Shown: positions 35,174-44,725, counted from the first letter of the stretch. The stretch is DNA of 59,370 bases from CAZWSC01 sp964636385 (GCA_964636385.1 CAZWSC010000043.1:1-59370); one strand, 5' to 3'. Notes: a model not told the origin generated them from the letters alone. Made by a program: numbers and translations.

Positions 35174-38100
35174 GACGGGTCAGGCCCGCTGCCGCCTCTG
35201 CCTGACTCCCGGTTCCCCCCCTCGCCGGCGGCGGCAGAGACCGGGGCATGCCCGTACCTGCCCCTCTCCGTCAGCCTGTGCAGGATCTCGTAGATGCTCG
35301 GAGTAAGGAACAGGGTCAGCAGGGTGGCTATTGTCAGCCCCCCGATCATGGTGAGCGCGAGGGGGCGCTGGATCTGCTCCCCGGTTCCGATCCCGATGGC
35401 CATTGGGATCATGGCGAGGACCGTGGTCATTGTCGTCATGAGTATGGGGCGGAAGCGAAGTCGGCTCGCCTCAAGGACGGCTGCCCTTCCGCCAAGCCCC
35501 TGCAGCCGCAGGCGGCGAATCGTGGCGACTTTAACAATGGCATCATTCACCGATATCCCCAGGAGCGCGATCATCCCGATAAGGGAGATTATGTTGATCG
35601 ACTGGCCCGATACCAGCAGTGCGATCAGCGCGCCCATGACGCCCACGGGAAGGACCGCGGAGATGATCAGCGGATCGAGGAACGACTCGAACTGCGCCGC
35701 CAGGATCATGTACACGAGAAGAAGCGACAGAAGCAGCGCCCAGCCGAGATCCCGGAACGAGGCGTTGATCTCCTCCTGTTCCCCGCCAGTCACGAAGCCC
35801 ACACCCGCGGGGAGTTCGATGCCGGCCAGGGCCGAGTTGACATCGTTCCAGACGTCGTCAATGCGGCGGCCCTGCACATCACCGCCGATGGTTATCTGCC
35901 TCCGCTGGTTTCTGCGGACAACCTCCCTGACCGGACGCCCTTCCGACAGTGTGATGAAGCTGCCCAGGGGGACGGTCCTGCCGGGAGCGACTTCGACCGG
36001 CGTCGCCAGCACCTCTTCAAGGCTGCGGCGCTTCTCGAGGGGGAGGCGCACGGCAATGTTGACGCGCTGCTCAACCTCGTTGAACGAGGTTGCGATCACT
36101 CCCTGAACCCGGGCGCGCAGTTCGCGCGCGAGGTCGTCGGGATTCAGGTTGTGTCGGAGTGCCCTCTCGCGGTCTACCGAAGCCTCGATTGCCGGACTGC
36201 CGAGCACACGGTCCATCTCGAGGTTGTGAAGACCGTCGATGTCCTGTAACAGAGGGAGAACCACATCGGCTGCCGTCATCGCGTCCTCCCCCCTCTCGGC
36301 CACGATCCCAAGCGAGAACTGCGCTTCTCCTGAAGCGAGTATCTCGCCAAGGCCGATACCCTCGTCCCTGAACAGATAGGACGCGCCCGACATCCCTTCG
36401 AGCCTCGGCAGCAGGGCCGCCTTCAACTCCTCCATCTGCCGTCTGCCGTGCCGGCTGGGATGCAGCAGGACCCTTATGCGTGCGGTGTTGGACGCCGTGT
36501 ACTCCCGTAACGCGGCCAGGGTTCTCTCCGTCCGGCCGACCTGCGAGTACACCGTGCGCACCTCCGGTCGGTCGCGCAGGAAGGTGGAGATTCCGGCTAC
36601 AGTGCTTTCGGTCTCCTCCAGGGGAGTCCCTGCCGGCAGTTCGATCGCCAGAACGAAGTCGCCCTGGTTACGGTCGGGAAGGAAGGTCCTGCGTATCCCG
36701 ATACCGGCCACTCCGGCGGCCACAAGCGCGATGCAGAGCACGGCGAGGAACCGGCCCTTTCGCGCCATCACCGCGAGCAGGAGGGTGTGGTATGAGTCCG
36801 CGAGGCCCTGGAAGGCGGCCTCGCAGACCCGGAAGAGGCCCCGGGTATCTGCCCTGCCTGTGGCCAGGATTCGCGCCGACAGCATCGGCTGAAGGAAGAG
36901 CGCGGCGAAAATCGATACAAGGAGTGATATCGTGACGGTGAGCGCCTGGTCCCTGAAGAACTCGCCTGCGATGCCCGGGACATAGATCACAGGGAAGAAG
37001 ACGGCGACAGTGGTGAGTGTAGCCGCGATGACCGGTGCCGCCACCTCAGAGGTTGCTTCCGAGCAGGTAGCCTCGACTGAGCCGTGAAGACTCCCTACAC
37101 TGCCGGCTGAGGATCCTCTCGCCCTTCGCTCCTTCAGGTGCCTGCTGATGTTCTCGAGGACCACGATCGAGTTGTCGACCAGCATTCCCGCAGCCAGGGA
37201 CAGCCCACCGAGCGACATCAGGTTCAGGTTCACCCTTGCGAAGTAGAGGAATGCGAAGGTGGCGAACACCGAGACCGGTATCGCCATTCCGACGACCAGC
37301 GGGCTTCTCCAGTCCTGCAGAAAGAGGAACAGCACCAGGAACGCGAGTATCGCGCCATACAGGAGCGAGTCCCTCAGGCCTGCGAACGACTCGGTCACGT
37401 AATCGGCGTCCCGGTAGACGAACCGAAACAGGAAGCCCGGATACTCGCCTTCGAGGACGTCGAGTATCCTGTCGATCTCCCTGGTCGCGCTTACCGTGTT
37501 CGCCCCCGCCTCCTTGTACAGATGCAGAGACACAACCTCCCTGTCACCGAGCAGGGTGACCCCCTCCGGCTCCCTTGTTGAATCCACCACGCGCGCAAGG
37601 TCACCGACCGTCACGCCCGGAAGGGCCGAGGGGATCTCCGTCAGTATGATCTGGTCGAGATTCTCGAACTCCCCCAGGATCCTCAGGGGCAGGTGCAGGG
37701 GGCCGCGCCTTATGCGGCCGCCCGGGAAGGAGATGTTGGCTGCCTGGAGTGCACGGCTTACATCCTCAACACTCAGTCCGTAAAGGCGGAGTTTCTCCGG
37801 GTCAGGTTCTACGAGAATCTCCCGCTCCACCCCTCCGATCACCTCCGCCTGGCTTATACCCTCGATCTGTTCAAGGGCCGGCTTTATCACATCGCGGGCG
37901 AACTCGGTCATCGATGAGAGGGAACCTTCACCCTGCAGCACCATGATGGCGATCGGGCGCGCCCCGGGATCCCAGCGGAGAATGAGGGGCCTGTCGGCTT
38001 CAGCAGGAAACCCGTCCCTGTATGCGGCACGGTCGATCGCTTCGCGGAGATGCAGATTGGCGAAGTTCATGTCCGCGCCCCACTCGTACTGAACCATAAT

Positions 38101-38364
38101 GGTCGAGATTCCCTCCCGGGTGCGTGAGACAACCTGACGCACTCCGGCAAGGCCGCTGATTGCCTCTTCGAGCGGCTGGGTCACCAGACGCGTCAGGTCG
38201 TCGGCAGGGCTATCGGGATAGTTCGTGATGACAGTCAGGTTGGGATAATTGACGGCCGGGAGAAGATCGACCGGCAGTCTCCTGAGTCCCAGCACACCCA
38301 TGAGGACAAGGCCGGTGAAGATCATGATGACGGCAACCGGCCGGTTGACCGCGGCACGTATCAT
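35170..38364 (-). CDS. RND efflux permease (HAE1-like)
   Basis: A 1064-residue AcrB-type inner-membrane antiporter. TM1 and porter start read RAAVNRPVAVIMIFTGLVLM and VDLLPAVNYPNLTVITNYPD. TM4 has AAGMLVDNSIVVLENI with the key Asp (about residue 397), and TM10-11 have ALLGISVNDAIVKVATIRRL. It is typical in length and topology, unlike its partner downstream. The ATG at 38364 overlaps the adaptor stop by one base (TGATG); a GTG three bases earlier is possible. It differs clearly in sequence from the next gene, so a heteromeric pump like MdtBC is plausible. Confidence 0.94.
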   Translation of the reverse strand: MIRAAVNRPVAVIMIFTGLVLMGVLGLRRLPVDLLPAVNYPNLTVITNYPDSPADDLTRLVTQPLEEAISGLAGVRQVVSRTREGISTIMVQYEWGADMNFANLHLREAIDRAAYRDGFPAEADRPLILRWDPGARPIAIMVLQGEGSLSSMTEFARDVIKPALEQIEGISQAEVIGGVEREILVEPDPEKLRLYGLSVEDVSRALQAANISFPGGRIRRGPLHLPLRILGEFENLDQIILTEIPSALPGVTVGDLARVVDSTREPEGVTLLGDREVVSLHLYKEAGANTVSATREIDRILDVLEGEYPGFLFRFVYRDADYVTESFAGLRDSLLYGAILAFLVLFLFLQDWRSPLVVGMAIPVSVFATFAFLYFARVNLNLMSLGGLSLAAGMLVDNSIVVLENISRHLKERRARGSSAGSVGSLHGSVEATCSEATSEVAAPVIAATLTTVAVFFPVIYVPGIAGEFFRDQALTVTISLLVSIFAALFLQPMLSARILATGRADTRGLFRVCEAAFQGLADSYHTLLLAVMARKGRFLAVLCIALVAAGVAGIGIRRTFLPDRNQGDFVLAIELPAGTPLEETESTVAGISTFLRDRPEVRTVYSQVGRTERTLAALREYTASNTARIRVLLHPSRHGRRQMEELKAALLPRLEGMSGASYLFRDEGIGLGEILASGEAQFSLGIVAERGEDAMTAADVVLPLLQDIDGLHNLEMDRVLGSPAIEASVDRERALRHNLNPDDLARELRARVQGVIATSFNEVEQRVNIAVRLPLEKRRSLEEVLATPVEVAPGRTVPLGSFITLSEGRPVREVVRRNQRRQITIGGDVQGRRIDDVWNDVNSALAGIELPAGVGFVTGGEQEEINASFRDLGWALLLSLLLVYMILAAQFESFLDPLIISAVLPVGVMGALIALLVSGQSINIISLIGMIALLGISVNDAIVKVATIRRLRLQGLGGRAAVLEASRLRFRPILMTTMTTVLAMIPMAIGIGTGEQIQRPLALTMIGGLTIATLLTLFLTPSIYEILHRLTERGRYGHAPVSAAAGEGGNRESGRGGSGPDPS

Positions 38365-39716
38365 CACTTTCCGGTTCCCGCCCGCTCACGCTCCGGGTCC
38401 CACCTGTCCTCGGGTGGGCTGGTTCTGCCCACACTGATCCTCGCCTCGTGGGCCAGAGTGAGGTGATTGCTCACCACGACGAGGTCGTCGGGAACAAGGG
38501 AACCTCCACCATGCACTGAAACAACCTCCGTCCAGGTGTCGTTTTCAAGACCCTTGGTGATGTACAGCCACTCGGCCCTGTCTCCGTTCACCTTGAACAC
38601 AAGCGGCCGGTCGTCCCGCAGCAGGACTGCCTCCCTGGGAACCATCAGACGGTCGCGGTACACCCATCCGGCGATCTCGGCACGGACAAACATCCCGGGC
38701 CTGTAGCGGCCGTCGCGGTTCCCGACACGAAGCAGGACTTCGCAGGTCCTGCTGGCCTGGTCGATTCGGGGGCTGATCACATCAACCCTCACCCGGATCG
38801 TGTCCCCTGCAGCGGGAATGCAGAGAAGCGCCGGGCGGCCCTCCTCCAGGTTTCCGAGGTCCCCCTCGAGAACATTGACAACCGCCTCGAGGTTGTCGTT
38901 GTTGTACAAGGCACACACAGGTGAGTTGAGGCCTATGATCTCCCCGGGAACAACCTGTACACGCCCCACGATTCCGGCAAATGGGGCCCGAATCTCCGTG
39001 TATTCGAGGTTGAGGCGCGCCCGCTCCTGCGCGGACCTCGCATTCGCCAGGCCAGTTCTCTGCTCGAGCACCTGCTGCCGGAAAGTCCCTGCAGAGAGGT
39101 TCTGCAGCTCGAGCTCCAGCACCCGGACCTGGAACTCGTCCCGTGAAAGGGTACCCGCCCGGTGCTGCCGCTCCAGCCCTTCCCGGCTGCGGGAGAACTC
39201 CTCGAGGGCCGCCTGATCGGTCTCAATCGTCCCCATCTCCGCCTTGAGCTGGGATAGTGCCTGGATGTAACCGGAGCGTGCGTCCTGCAGGGCGAGCGCA
39301 TGCTCGCGCCCATCGATCCGGGCCAGAAGCTGGCCGCTTCGCACCCGGTCGCCCTCGCGGACCGCGACCTCGACGAGTTCGCCTCCGATCTTGGATCTGA
39401 CTTCCAGGGATCGGGTGGTTCGCAGGACGCCGTCGGCGAAGATGGGGATCACCAGATCTGCCCGACGGACATGACCGGCATCGACCCTGATCTCCTTTTC
39501 GGTCCTGGCAGGGGTTGAATCTTCAGCCGCCTCCACTTCCGTGCCTACAGTGTCCCGCTCCGCCGCGGTCTGGGTGTCTCCACCGGCTTCCCCCTCCTGT
39601 TGTGCACAGCCTGCCACCAGCAGGAGCAACGTCGCCAGCATGGCGGGAATCGCGTGGAGCGGGAGGCCGGCGCCAGTAAGGAGCCCGCACATGAAGGATC
39701 GTCTGAGACAGGACAT
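38364..39716 (-). CDS. RND periplasmic adaptor lipoprotein (HlyD/MFP family)
   Basis: A 450-residue membrane-fusion protein linking the RND permeases to an outer-membrane channel. The signal ends in the lipobox LVAGC (ATLLLLVAGCAQQ), so it should be lipid-anchored. The lipoyl/barrel-sandwich halves are IGGELVEVAVREGDRVRSGQ, followed by LLARIDG, and APFAGIVGRVQVVPGEIIG. Between them is an alpha-hairpin with heptad-like Leu/Gln/Glu (SQLKAEMGTIETDQAALEEF). The beta-barrel and membrane-proximal domains follow (RPGMFVRAEIAG; VMVPREAV-like LMVPREAVLL). I chose the ATG at 39716 because of the upstream GGAGGAG, although spacing is long (about 11). It is first in the two-permease operon. Confidence 0.9.
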   Translation of the reverse strand: MSCLRRSFMCGLLTGAGLPLHAIPAMLATLLLLVAGCAQQEGEAGGDTQTAAERDTVGTEVEAAEDSTPARTEKEIRVDAGHVRRADLVIPIFADGVLRTTRSLEVRSKIGGELVEVAVREGDRVRSGQLLARIDGREHALALQDARSGYIQALSQLKAEMGTIETDQAALEEFSRSREGLERQHRAGTLSRDEFQVRVLELELQNLSAGTFRQQVLEQRTGLANARSAQERARLNLEYTEIRAPFAGIVGRVQVVPGEIIGLNSPVCALYNNDNLEAVVNVLEGDLGNLEEGRPALLCIPAAGDTIRVRVDVISPRIDQASRTCEVLLRVGNRDGRYRPGMFVRAEIAGWVYRDRLMVPREAVLLRDDRPLVFKVNGDRAEWLYITKGLENDTWTEVVSVHGGGSLVPDDLVVVSNHLTLAHEARISVGRTSPPEDRWDPERERAGTGK

Positions 39717-39878
39717 ACAGTCTTGATCTCCTCCGGGGCGGCAGTCCGCCACCCGTGTTGGAACAGCCCCCATCCGCATAGCTGTCCCGGACTCAGATCA
39801 TTGACAGCGTGGATTGTACGGATCATCCGACTACATACAGATCTCTCCGGGCCTGATTCATCCCTTCTGAGGCTTCCT

Positions 39879-41243
39879 TCAGCGCTTCACCCTGTAGTAG
39901 ATCGCCTCCATCGGGGCCGAATCCGGTTCCTCGTCAGCCTCCTTCGCCACTCCCTGCATGGCACGATAGGAGCTGAGGGCCTGTGTGACGACAAGGAAGC
40001 GGTCCGTGTCCAGCAGGAAGACGGCATCCTCCCTGGGATTGCCCGGTCCCATGAGGTTGATCCGGTGGGTGTAGTTTCCCTCCGTGTCAAAAGCGTCGAA
40101 TGTCGCAAGAACTCCAGCAGGGGCATCGTAGTCTCCCCTGCTGGTCCGGATCCAGAGAGATCCATCCGGGTGTGTCTGCATCATCGTGATGTCCGGGTCA
40201 TTGTCCAGAACCCGGTAACCGAGCGGAGGAGCGGGATAGTTGGCTGCAATGGCCTTCAGAAGCAGTTCGGCATCCTGCCTGTCATCGGCGGTTCGCTTGC
40301 GGCCTTCATACGCGCGCTCGATGACGCGGTCTATGGATCCATCGGGGTTGTGCACCTCGATCTCGTAGGCATTCCGTCTTGGGGCGGCACAGACACGGCC
40401 GTCGTGAAGTACGGCGTAACGCTCCCATACGAAGTCGATCTCGTCTTCATTCATGTAGAACTCGGCGAAGTTCATGGTGTGCGTCCTCGAGACATACCGA
40501 TGGAGTTCGGCGCCCTCCATCGACACGCTGGAAAGGAAATAAGTCTGCTCACTCACGCCGGGAGGTCTGAATGACATGGAGATCCCGCCCAGGACAAGGT
40601 TTCCGCCTCCGCTGGATCCGGCGACCAGGACCGAGAAGGCGCCCTGCGTCGGGTCGTTGCCGCCGAGCTGCAGCGATCCCCCCGGAGTCCCGTCAGGATG
40701 AACAAAAACGACCCTGCCGGGCATCGTCTGAACAAGCCCGATCCTGCCGTCGGGCGCGAAGAACATGTCACTGGGACTCCGAACCTCTCCCGGCCCTTCG
40801 CCTTCTCGTGACAGTGTTCCCAGGAACTCGCCATCCGGGCTGAGGACGTGCACTTCGGACAGCTGCATATCGAGCATGTAGATGTTCCCGTCCTCGCCCA
40901 TGAGCACCCTGATGATGACGCCGAACAGGGCATCGGAGTCCTCCCCACCCGCCCGCCAGAGCTCCTCCAGTTCCAAGGTCACTGCCCCCTCAGCAGGCTC
41001 GCTGGGGTTCATAACCCGGACAACCCCGTTGAGAACCTGGATCTCACTTGCGAGCGCTGAGCCGGGAATCCCGGCGATGTGGAGAGCTGAGAGCACCAAC
41101 GCCGGGAGGAGAACGCCCAGCACACAGCCGGTCGCAGTGAACCGCCCCCCAGTGGACTTAAGAGTGCGTCTGTTCCGGGCAAATCCGGCGGAATCGGTGT
41201 CGGGTTTTCGACGGGCTGAACGGACATCTGATAGCTCAGTCAT
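39879..41243 (-). CDS. Exported six-bladed beta-propeller protein
   Basis: A 454-residue protein. The N-terminus is a long polar stretch of about 40 residues, then a hydrophobic export segment (GCVLGVLLPALVLSALHIAG, cleavage near ALA-S). The body has repeated four-strand blades of the NHL/6-bladed type: GEDGNIYMLDMQLSEVHVLS, PDGEFLGTLSREGEGPGE, APDGRIGLVQTMPGRVVFVH, LHDGRVCAAPRRNAYEIEVH, and DTEGNYTHRINLMGP with FLLDTDRFLVVTQ. The Asp-Gly strand turns are clear. Such propellers in FCB bacteria are usually periplasmic or surface binding proteins; no active site is visible. GGAGGAG precedes the ATG. It lies 162 bases upstream of the efflux adaptor on the same strand, so it may belong to that operon. 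Confidence 0.75.
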   Translation of the reverse strand: MTELSDVRSARRKPDTDSAGFARNRRTLKSTGGRFTATGCVLGVLLPALVLSALHIAGIPGSALASEIQVLNGVVRVMNPSEPAEGAVTLELEELWRAGGEDSDALFGVIIRVLMGEDGNIYMLDMQLSEVHVLSPDGEFLGTLSREGEGPGEVRSPSDMFFAPDGRIGLVQTMPGRVVFVHPDGTPGGSLQLGGNDPTQGAFSVLVAGSSGGGNLVLGGISMSFRPPGVSEQTYFLSSVSMEGAELHRYVSRTHTMNFAEFYMNEDEIDFVWERYAVLHDGRVCAAPRRNAYEIEVHNPDGSIDRVIERAYEGRKRTADDRQDAELLLKAIAANYPAPPLGYRVLDNDPDITMMQTHPDGSLWIRTSRGDYDAPAGVLATFDAFDTEGNYTHRINLMGPGNPREDAVFLLDTDRFLVVTQALSSYRAMQGVAKEADEEPDSAPMEAIYYRVKR

Positions 41244-41615
41244 CTTCTCCTCCTGTTGGCCCGGGCCAACGGGACCCGGAGTTCCCCTGCCTACATCCAC
41301 GGATGGCTCCTGAGATCCTAGCTCACTGGCCGCGCCCAGAAAACAGAAGCGTACGAAAAGGAAGATGCCGAGTTCGCCAAAAACCCCCGGGCATACTGCG
41401 CCCTACACCTGCTAGGATCCTCTTCGGATGCAACACCGTGCGGCCCTCCTCCGTCTGAAGCAGGGCTGCAGAGTTCCGGTCCGGCGGAAGGCGCCTGGCA
41501 CCATCCCCGCCGGAGTATGGAGAAGGAAGCCTCGCTCAGGCCCTCGTCCGGAACCTCACTGGACATCCCGCCGGATGACCAGCGTGCACATGGAGCAAGA
41601 CCTCGGGAGGATAAC
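41244..41615. other. Divergent intergenic region between the propeller gene and tldD
   Basis: No gene is seen in this 372-base gap. It holds a long-range 9-base inverted repeat (41314-41322 and 41411-41419) described separately, and the GGGAGG ribosome-binding site of tldD at its right end (41605-41610). Confidence 0.5.
41314..41419. repeat. Perfect 9-base inverted repeat in a divergent promoter region
   Basis: GATCCTAGC (41314-41322) and GCTAGGATC (41411-41419) are perfect inverted copies 88 bases apart. Each copy reads GCTAGGATC toward its own downstream gene (propeller to the left, tldD to the right). TAGGAT resembles a -10 element, but I find no matching -35 at 17 bases on either side. 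Confidence 0.45.
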
Positions 41616-43172
41616 ATGCACAGCAATCTCCACCGCCGCTCGTTTCTCCAGTGGATGGGAGCGGGAGCGGCAATGGTTCTGCTGCCTTCAACGGCACCGG
41701 GCGGCTGGGGCCGATCTTCTCTTCTACAGACAGGGGTTGCAGGAGGGCAGGATGGAGGTGTCGACTACTTCGAGCGTTTCGACCTCGGCCGGCCGGTCAT
41801 TGACCGCGTTCTGGCCAAGGGGCTGTCCCGCGGGGGAGATTTCAGCGAACTGTATCTCCAGCACACTGTGCAACGCACCCTTGTCCTTCAGGATGGTGAG
41901 GTGAACCAGGCCTTCAGTTCCATCGATCTCGGGGCCGGGATCCGCGTGCTCAAGGGGGACTCCACCGGTTACGCCTTCTCCGAGGATCTCAGCGAAAGCG
42001 CCCTCATGCAGGCAGCGGACACCGCAGCCTCCGTGGTTGACAGGGGCGCAGAGGTTGATGCGGTCCGGCTTCGTGAAGGCCGGGTGCCGAATCGCCACCC
42101 GGTCGCGGTCCCCTGGGACCAAATCGGACTCCAGGACAGGCTGCCCATCCTGACCTTTGCCGAGGAACGGGCCAGGGCTTATGACCCGGGCATCATACGG
42201 GTGACGGTAAACTTCAGCGACGCTGTCTCCCGCGTGGTACTGGCCAACTCCGAGGGAAGGTTCGTGGCCGACAACCGCCCGATGGCCAGCTTCCACGTAT
42301 CGATGGTCGCAAGATCCGGCGGCCGCACCGAGAGGTACGGCGAGGGTGCCTCTGCCAGGCGGGGAATCGACTACTTCGACCAGGCGCTTCTCGCCAGGAC
42401 CGTGGACAGGGCCGGGGAACGGGTGATGTCCCTCTTCGACGCGGTGGATGCGCCTGTGGGCGAGGTGCCGGTCGTCCTTGCGGCCGGGCGCTCGGGAATC
42501 CTGCTGCATGAGGCGATCGGCCACGGAATGGAGGCCGATTTCAACCGCAAGGGGCGGTCGATCTACTCCGACATGATCGGGAGGAGGATCGCACCGCGGG
42601 ATGTCACCATCGTGGACGACGGTACGATCCCGCACCTCCGCGGTACCGTAAACATCGACGACGAAGGAACGGAGGGGCAGCGCACGGTCCTCGTGGACAA
42701 TGGTGTTCTCCGCTCCTACATGCACGACCGGATCTCCGCGAGGCACTACGGTGTGAAGAGCACGGGATCGGGCAGGCGCCAGGACTTCCGCCACCCTCCC
42801 GTTCCCCGGATGCGCAACACGCTCATGCTCGATGGCTCGCGCGACCCGGGCGAAATCATCTCATCCGTGAAGCGCGGGTTGTACGCAGAGGACTTCGGGA
42901 ACGGCGAGGTCAGGATAGGCGAGGGGGATTTCACATTCTACCTGCGCTGGGGAAGACTTATCGAAAACGGCAGGCTCACCGGCGTCGTGAAGGACGCCAA
43001 CCTGATCGGCAACGGCCCCAGGGTGCTCGAGACGATGGAGATGGTCGGCAATGACAGCCACATCCCCGAGACCGGGGGTACCTGCGGGAAGGATGGGCAA
43101 TGGGTTCCGGTCACGTTTGGACAGCCGACAGTCCGCGTGGGCGCGATATCGGTCGGAGGGAGGTTGGCATGA
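41616..43172 (+). CDS. tldD: TldD-family metalloprotease with a Tat signal
   Basis: A 518-residue TldD homologue; TldD/TldE heterodimers are zinc proteases that trim and degrade unfolded or ribosomal peptides. The zinc motif HEAIGH is at 298-303, followed by GMEADF, and the C-terminal TGGTCGKDGQ contains the third cysteine ligand. The N-terminus has a twin-arginine signal: HRRSFLQWMGAGAAMVLLPS, arginines at 7-8. Known TldD proteins are cytoplasmic, so this exported form is unusual. GGGAGG lies 5 bases before the ATG at 41616; the earlier frame opening has no such site. The TGA overlaps the tldE ATG (ATGA). Family call firm; export inferred from the signal. Confidence 0.92.
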   Translation: MHSNLHRRSFLQWMGAGAAMVLLPSTAPGGWGRSSLLQTGVAGGQDGGVDYFERFDLGRPVIDRVLAKGLSRGGDFSELYLQHTVQRTLVLQDGEVNQAFSSIDLGAGIRVLKGDSTGYAFSEDLSESALMQAADTAASVVDRGAEVDAVRLREGRVPNRHPVAVPWDQIGLQDRLPILTFAEERARAYDPGIIRVTVNFSDAVSRVVLANSEGRFVADNRPMASFHVSMVARSGGRTERYGEGASARRGIDYFDQALLARTVDRAGERVMSLFDAVDAPVGEVPVVLAAGRSGILLHEAIGHGMEADFNRKGRSIYSDMIGRRIAPRDVTIVDDGTIPHLRGTVNIDDEGTEGQRTVLVDNGVLRSYMHDRISARHYGVKSTGSGRRQDFRHPPVPRMRNTLMLDGSRDPGEIISSVKRGLYAEDFGNGEVRIGEGDFTFYLRWGRLIENGRLTGVVKDANLIGNGPRVLETMEMVGNDSHIPETGGTCGKDGQWVPVTFGQPTVRVGAISVGGRLA

Positions 43173-44497
43173 GCCGGGATCTTCTGGACAAGGCGAGGGA
43201 GTATGCCCGGCTGGCAAGGGCCGCCGGAGCCAACGAAGTGCGCGCAGAAGTGCACCGCAGCCGCAGTTCGTCCGTGGAGTGGATCGACGGCGAACTGGAC
43301 CGGGTCAGGGAATCGACAGAAATGGGCCTTTCCGCAGAGCTCTTCGTAGACGGCCGCTATGCGGTGCACAGGACCAGCGACCTCCGCACCGATGCCGTAC
43401 GCAGCTTTCTGGAAGAGGCGGTTGCAATGACCAGGCTTCTCGCCGCGGACACGCACAGGAGGCTTCCGGATCCGTCCCGGTATGTACAACCCGAGAGGCG
43501 CGATCTTGGCCTCCACGATCCGGCAGGACTTGGCGGATCTTCCGGCGCGGGCAGACGGCGGGAGGCGCAGGCCCTCGAGGACGCCGTGCGCGCGGCTCCA
43601 GGGGGGGAGATGATCGTCTCTGCTTCGGCCTCCGTCCGCGACAGGGAGTACCAGCACGCCATGGTCATCAGCAATGGCATGGAGGGTACCGCGGCTGCAA
43701 CGACCTTCAGCATCAGTGCCGACGCAAACATCCGCGTGAATGGCGACGAGAGGCAGAGGGGGTATGACTTCGCGATGTCCCGCACGCGAAGGGACCTTCC
43801 TCCAGCTGACAGGATCGGCGCTGAGGCAATGCGCAGGGCGCTGAGCGGACTCGGCGCAAGGAGCCTGAGTACGGGCGAGCACCCCTTCATCCTCGAGAAC
43901 CGCTGCGCCGGCCGGATCTTCGGTTGGGTCGGGCGGGCACTGACCGGACGGAGCATCCATCAGAATCAGACCTTCCTGGCAGGGAAACTCGAGGAGAGGA
44001 TCGCGTCCCCAATCCTGACCGTCATCGATGAGCCGCACATCCACGGCGGCTTCTCCTCGCGCCACTACGATGGCGAGGGTATGGCCAGCAGGCGGATGCC
44101 TGTCATCGAGAACGGAGTACTGCGCAACTTCTACATCGACACCTATTACGCATCGAGGCTCGGTGTGACTCCCACAACCGGTACACAGACGAACCTGAGG
44201 TTAAGTACGGGAACACGGGACCTCGAAGGCCTGCTCCAGGCAATGGGAACGGGGATCCTCGTCACGGACTTCGTCGGGGGCAACAGCAATGCCCTCACAG
44301 GCGATTTCTCGGCCGGCATCCGCGGGCAGTGGGTGGAGAACGGTGTCATCGTGCATCCCATAATCGAGATGAACTTGAGCGGGAGCCTCCAGGGCCTGCT
44401 GATGGACCTCGAGGAGATGGGAAACGACGTCTACACCTACGGGGGCACTCTCAGGCCAAGCATGCGGTTCTCGAAGGGGCTCTTCTCGGGGGCGTGA
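43169..44497 (+). CDS. tldE: TldE/PmbA-family protein, TldD partner
   Basis: A 442-residue PmbA/TldE homologue. It lacks the HExxxH zinc site, as TldE proteins do, and keeps the family segments RSSSVEWIDGELDRVRESTE, ISNGMEG, SPILTVIDEPHIHGGFSSRH, YDGEGMASRRMPVIENGVLR, YYASRLG and the C-terminal GFSAGIRGQWVE-like block (DFSAGIRGQWVENGVIVHPI). It has no signal peptide of its own. The ATGA overlap with tldD means co-translation, so if the pair is exported, TldE would have to travel bound to Tat-tagged TldD. If it is not exported, the TldD leader may be non-functional. Confidence 0.92.
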   Translation: MSRDLLDKAREYARLARAAGANEVRAEVHRSRSSSVEWIDGELDRVRESTEMGLSAELFVDGRYAVHRTSDLRTDAVRSFLEEAVAMTRLLAADTHRRLPDPSRYVQPERRDLGLHDPAGLGGSSGAGRRREAQALEDAVRAAPGGEMIVSASASVRDREYQHAMVISNGMEGTAAATTFSISADANIRVNGDERQRGYDFAMSRTRRDLPPADRIGAEAMRRALSGLGARSLSTGEHPFILENRCAGRIFGWVGRALTGRSIHQNQTFLAGKLEERIASPILTVIDEPHIHGGFSSRHYDGEGMASRRMPVIENGVLRNFYIDTYYASRLGVTPTTGTQTNLRLSTGTRDLEGLLQAMGTGILVTDFVGGNSNALTGDFSAGIRGQWVENGVIVHPIIEMNLSGSLQGLLMDLEEMGNDVYTYGGTLRPSMRFSKGLFSGA

Positions 44498-44628
44498 GCG
44501 GGACGATTCGCGAACCTCGGGAAGGAACCCTGGGGGGCGGAACATACGGTACCCGCTGATTCACTCCACAGGGAAACATCCCGGAAGCTCAGCGAAGATT
44601 CCCCTTGCACTCCAGTTGGTGAACCGAT

Positions 44629-44652
44629 ATTCATGAAGACTCGTTCATGAAT
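44629..44652 (+). promoter_or_regulatory. Palindromic TetR-type operator
   Basis: ATTCATGAA, six bases (GACTCG), TTCATGAAT: a perfect 9+9 inverted repeat, 74 bases upstream of the tetR start. A possible -35 (TTGCAC, 44605-44610) lies 17 bases before TATTCA (44628-44633), which overlaps the palindrome, so a bound repressor would block the promoter. Both hexamers are weak matches to the consensus. Confidence 0.7.
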
Positions 44653-44725
44653 CTGTGTTCACGGTCTGGCCACGGTCTGCCCGTGTGTGGACTCCGGGGC
44701 CAGGCCCTTTCGAGAGGGTACACAT

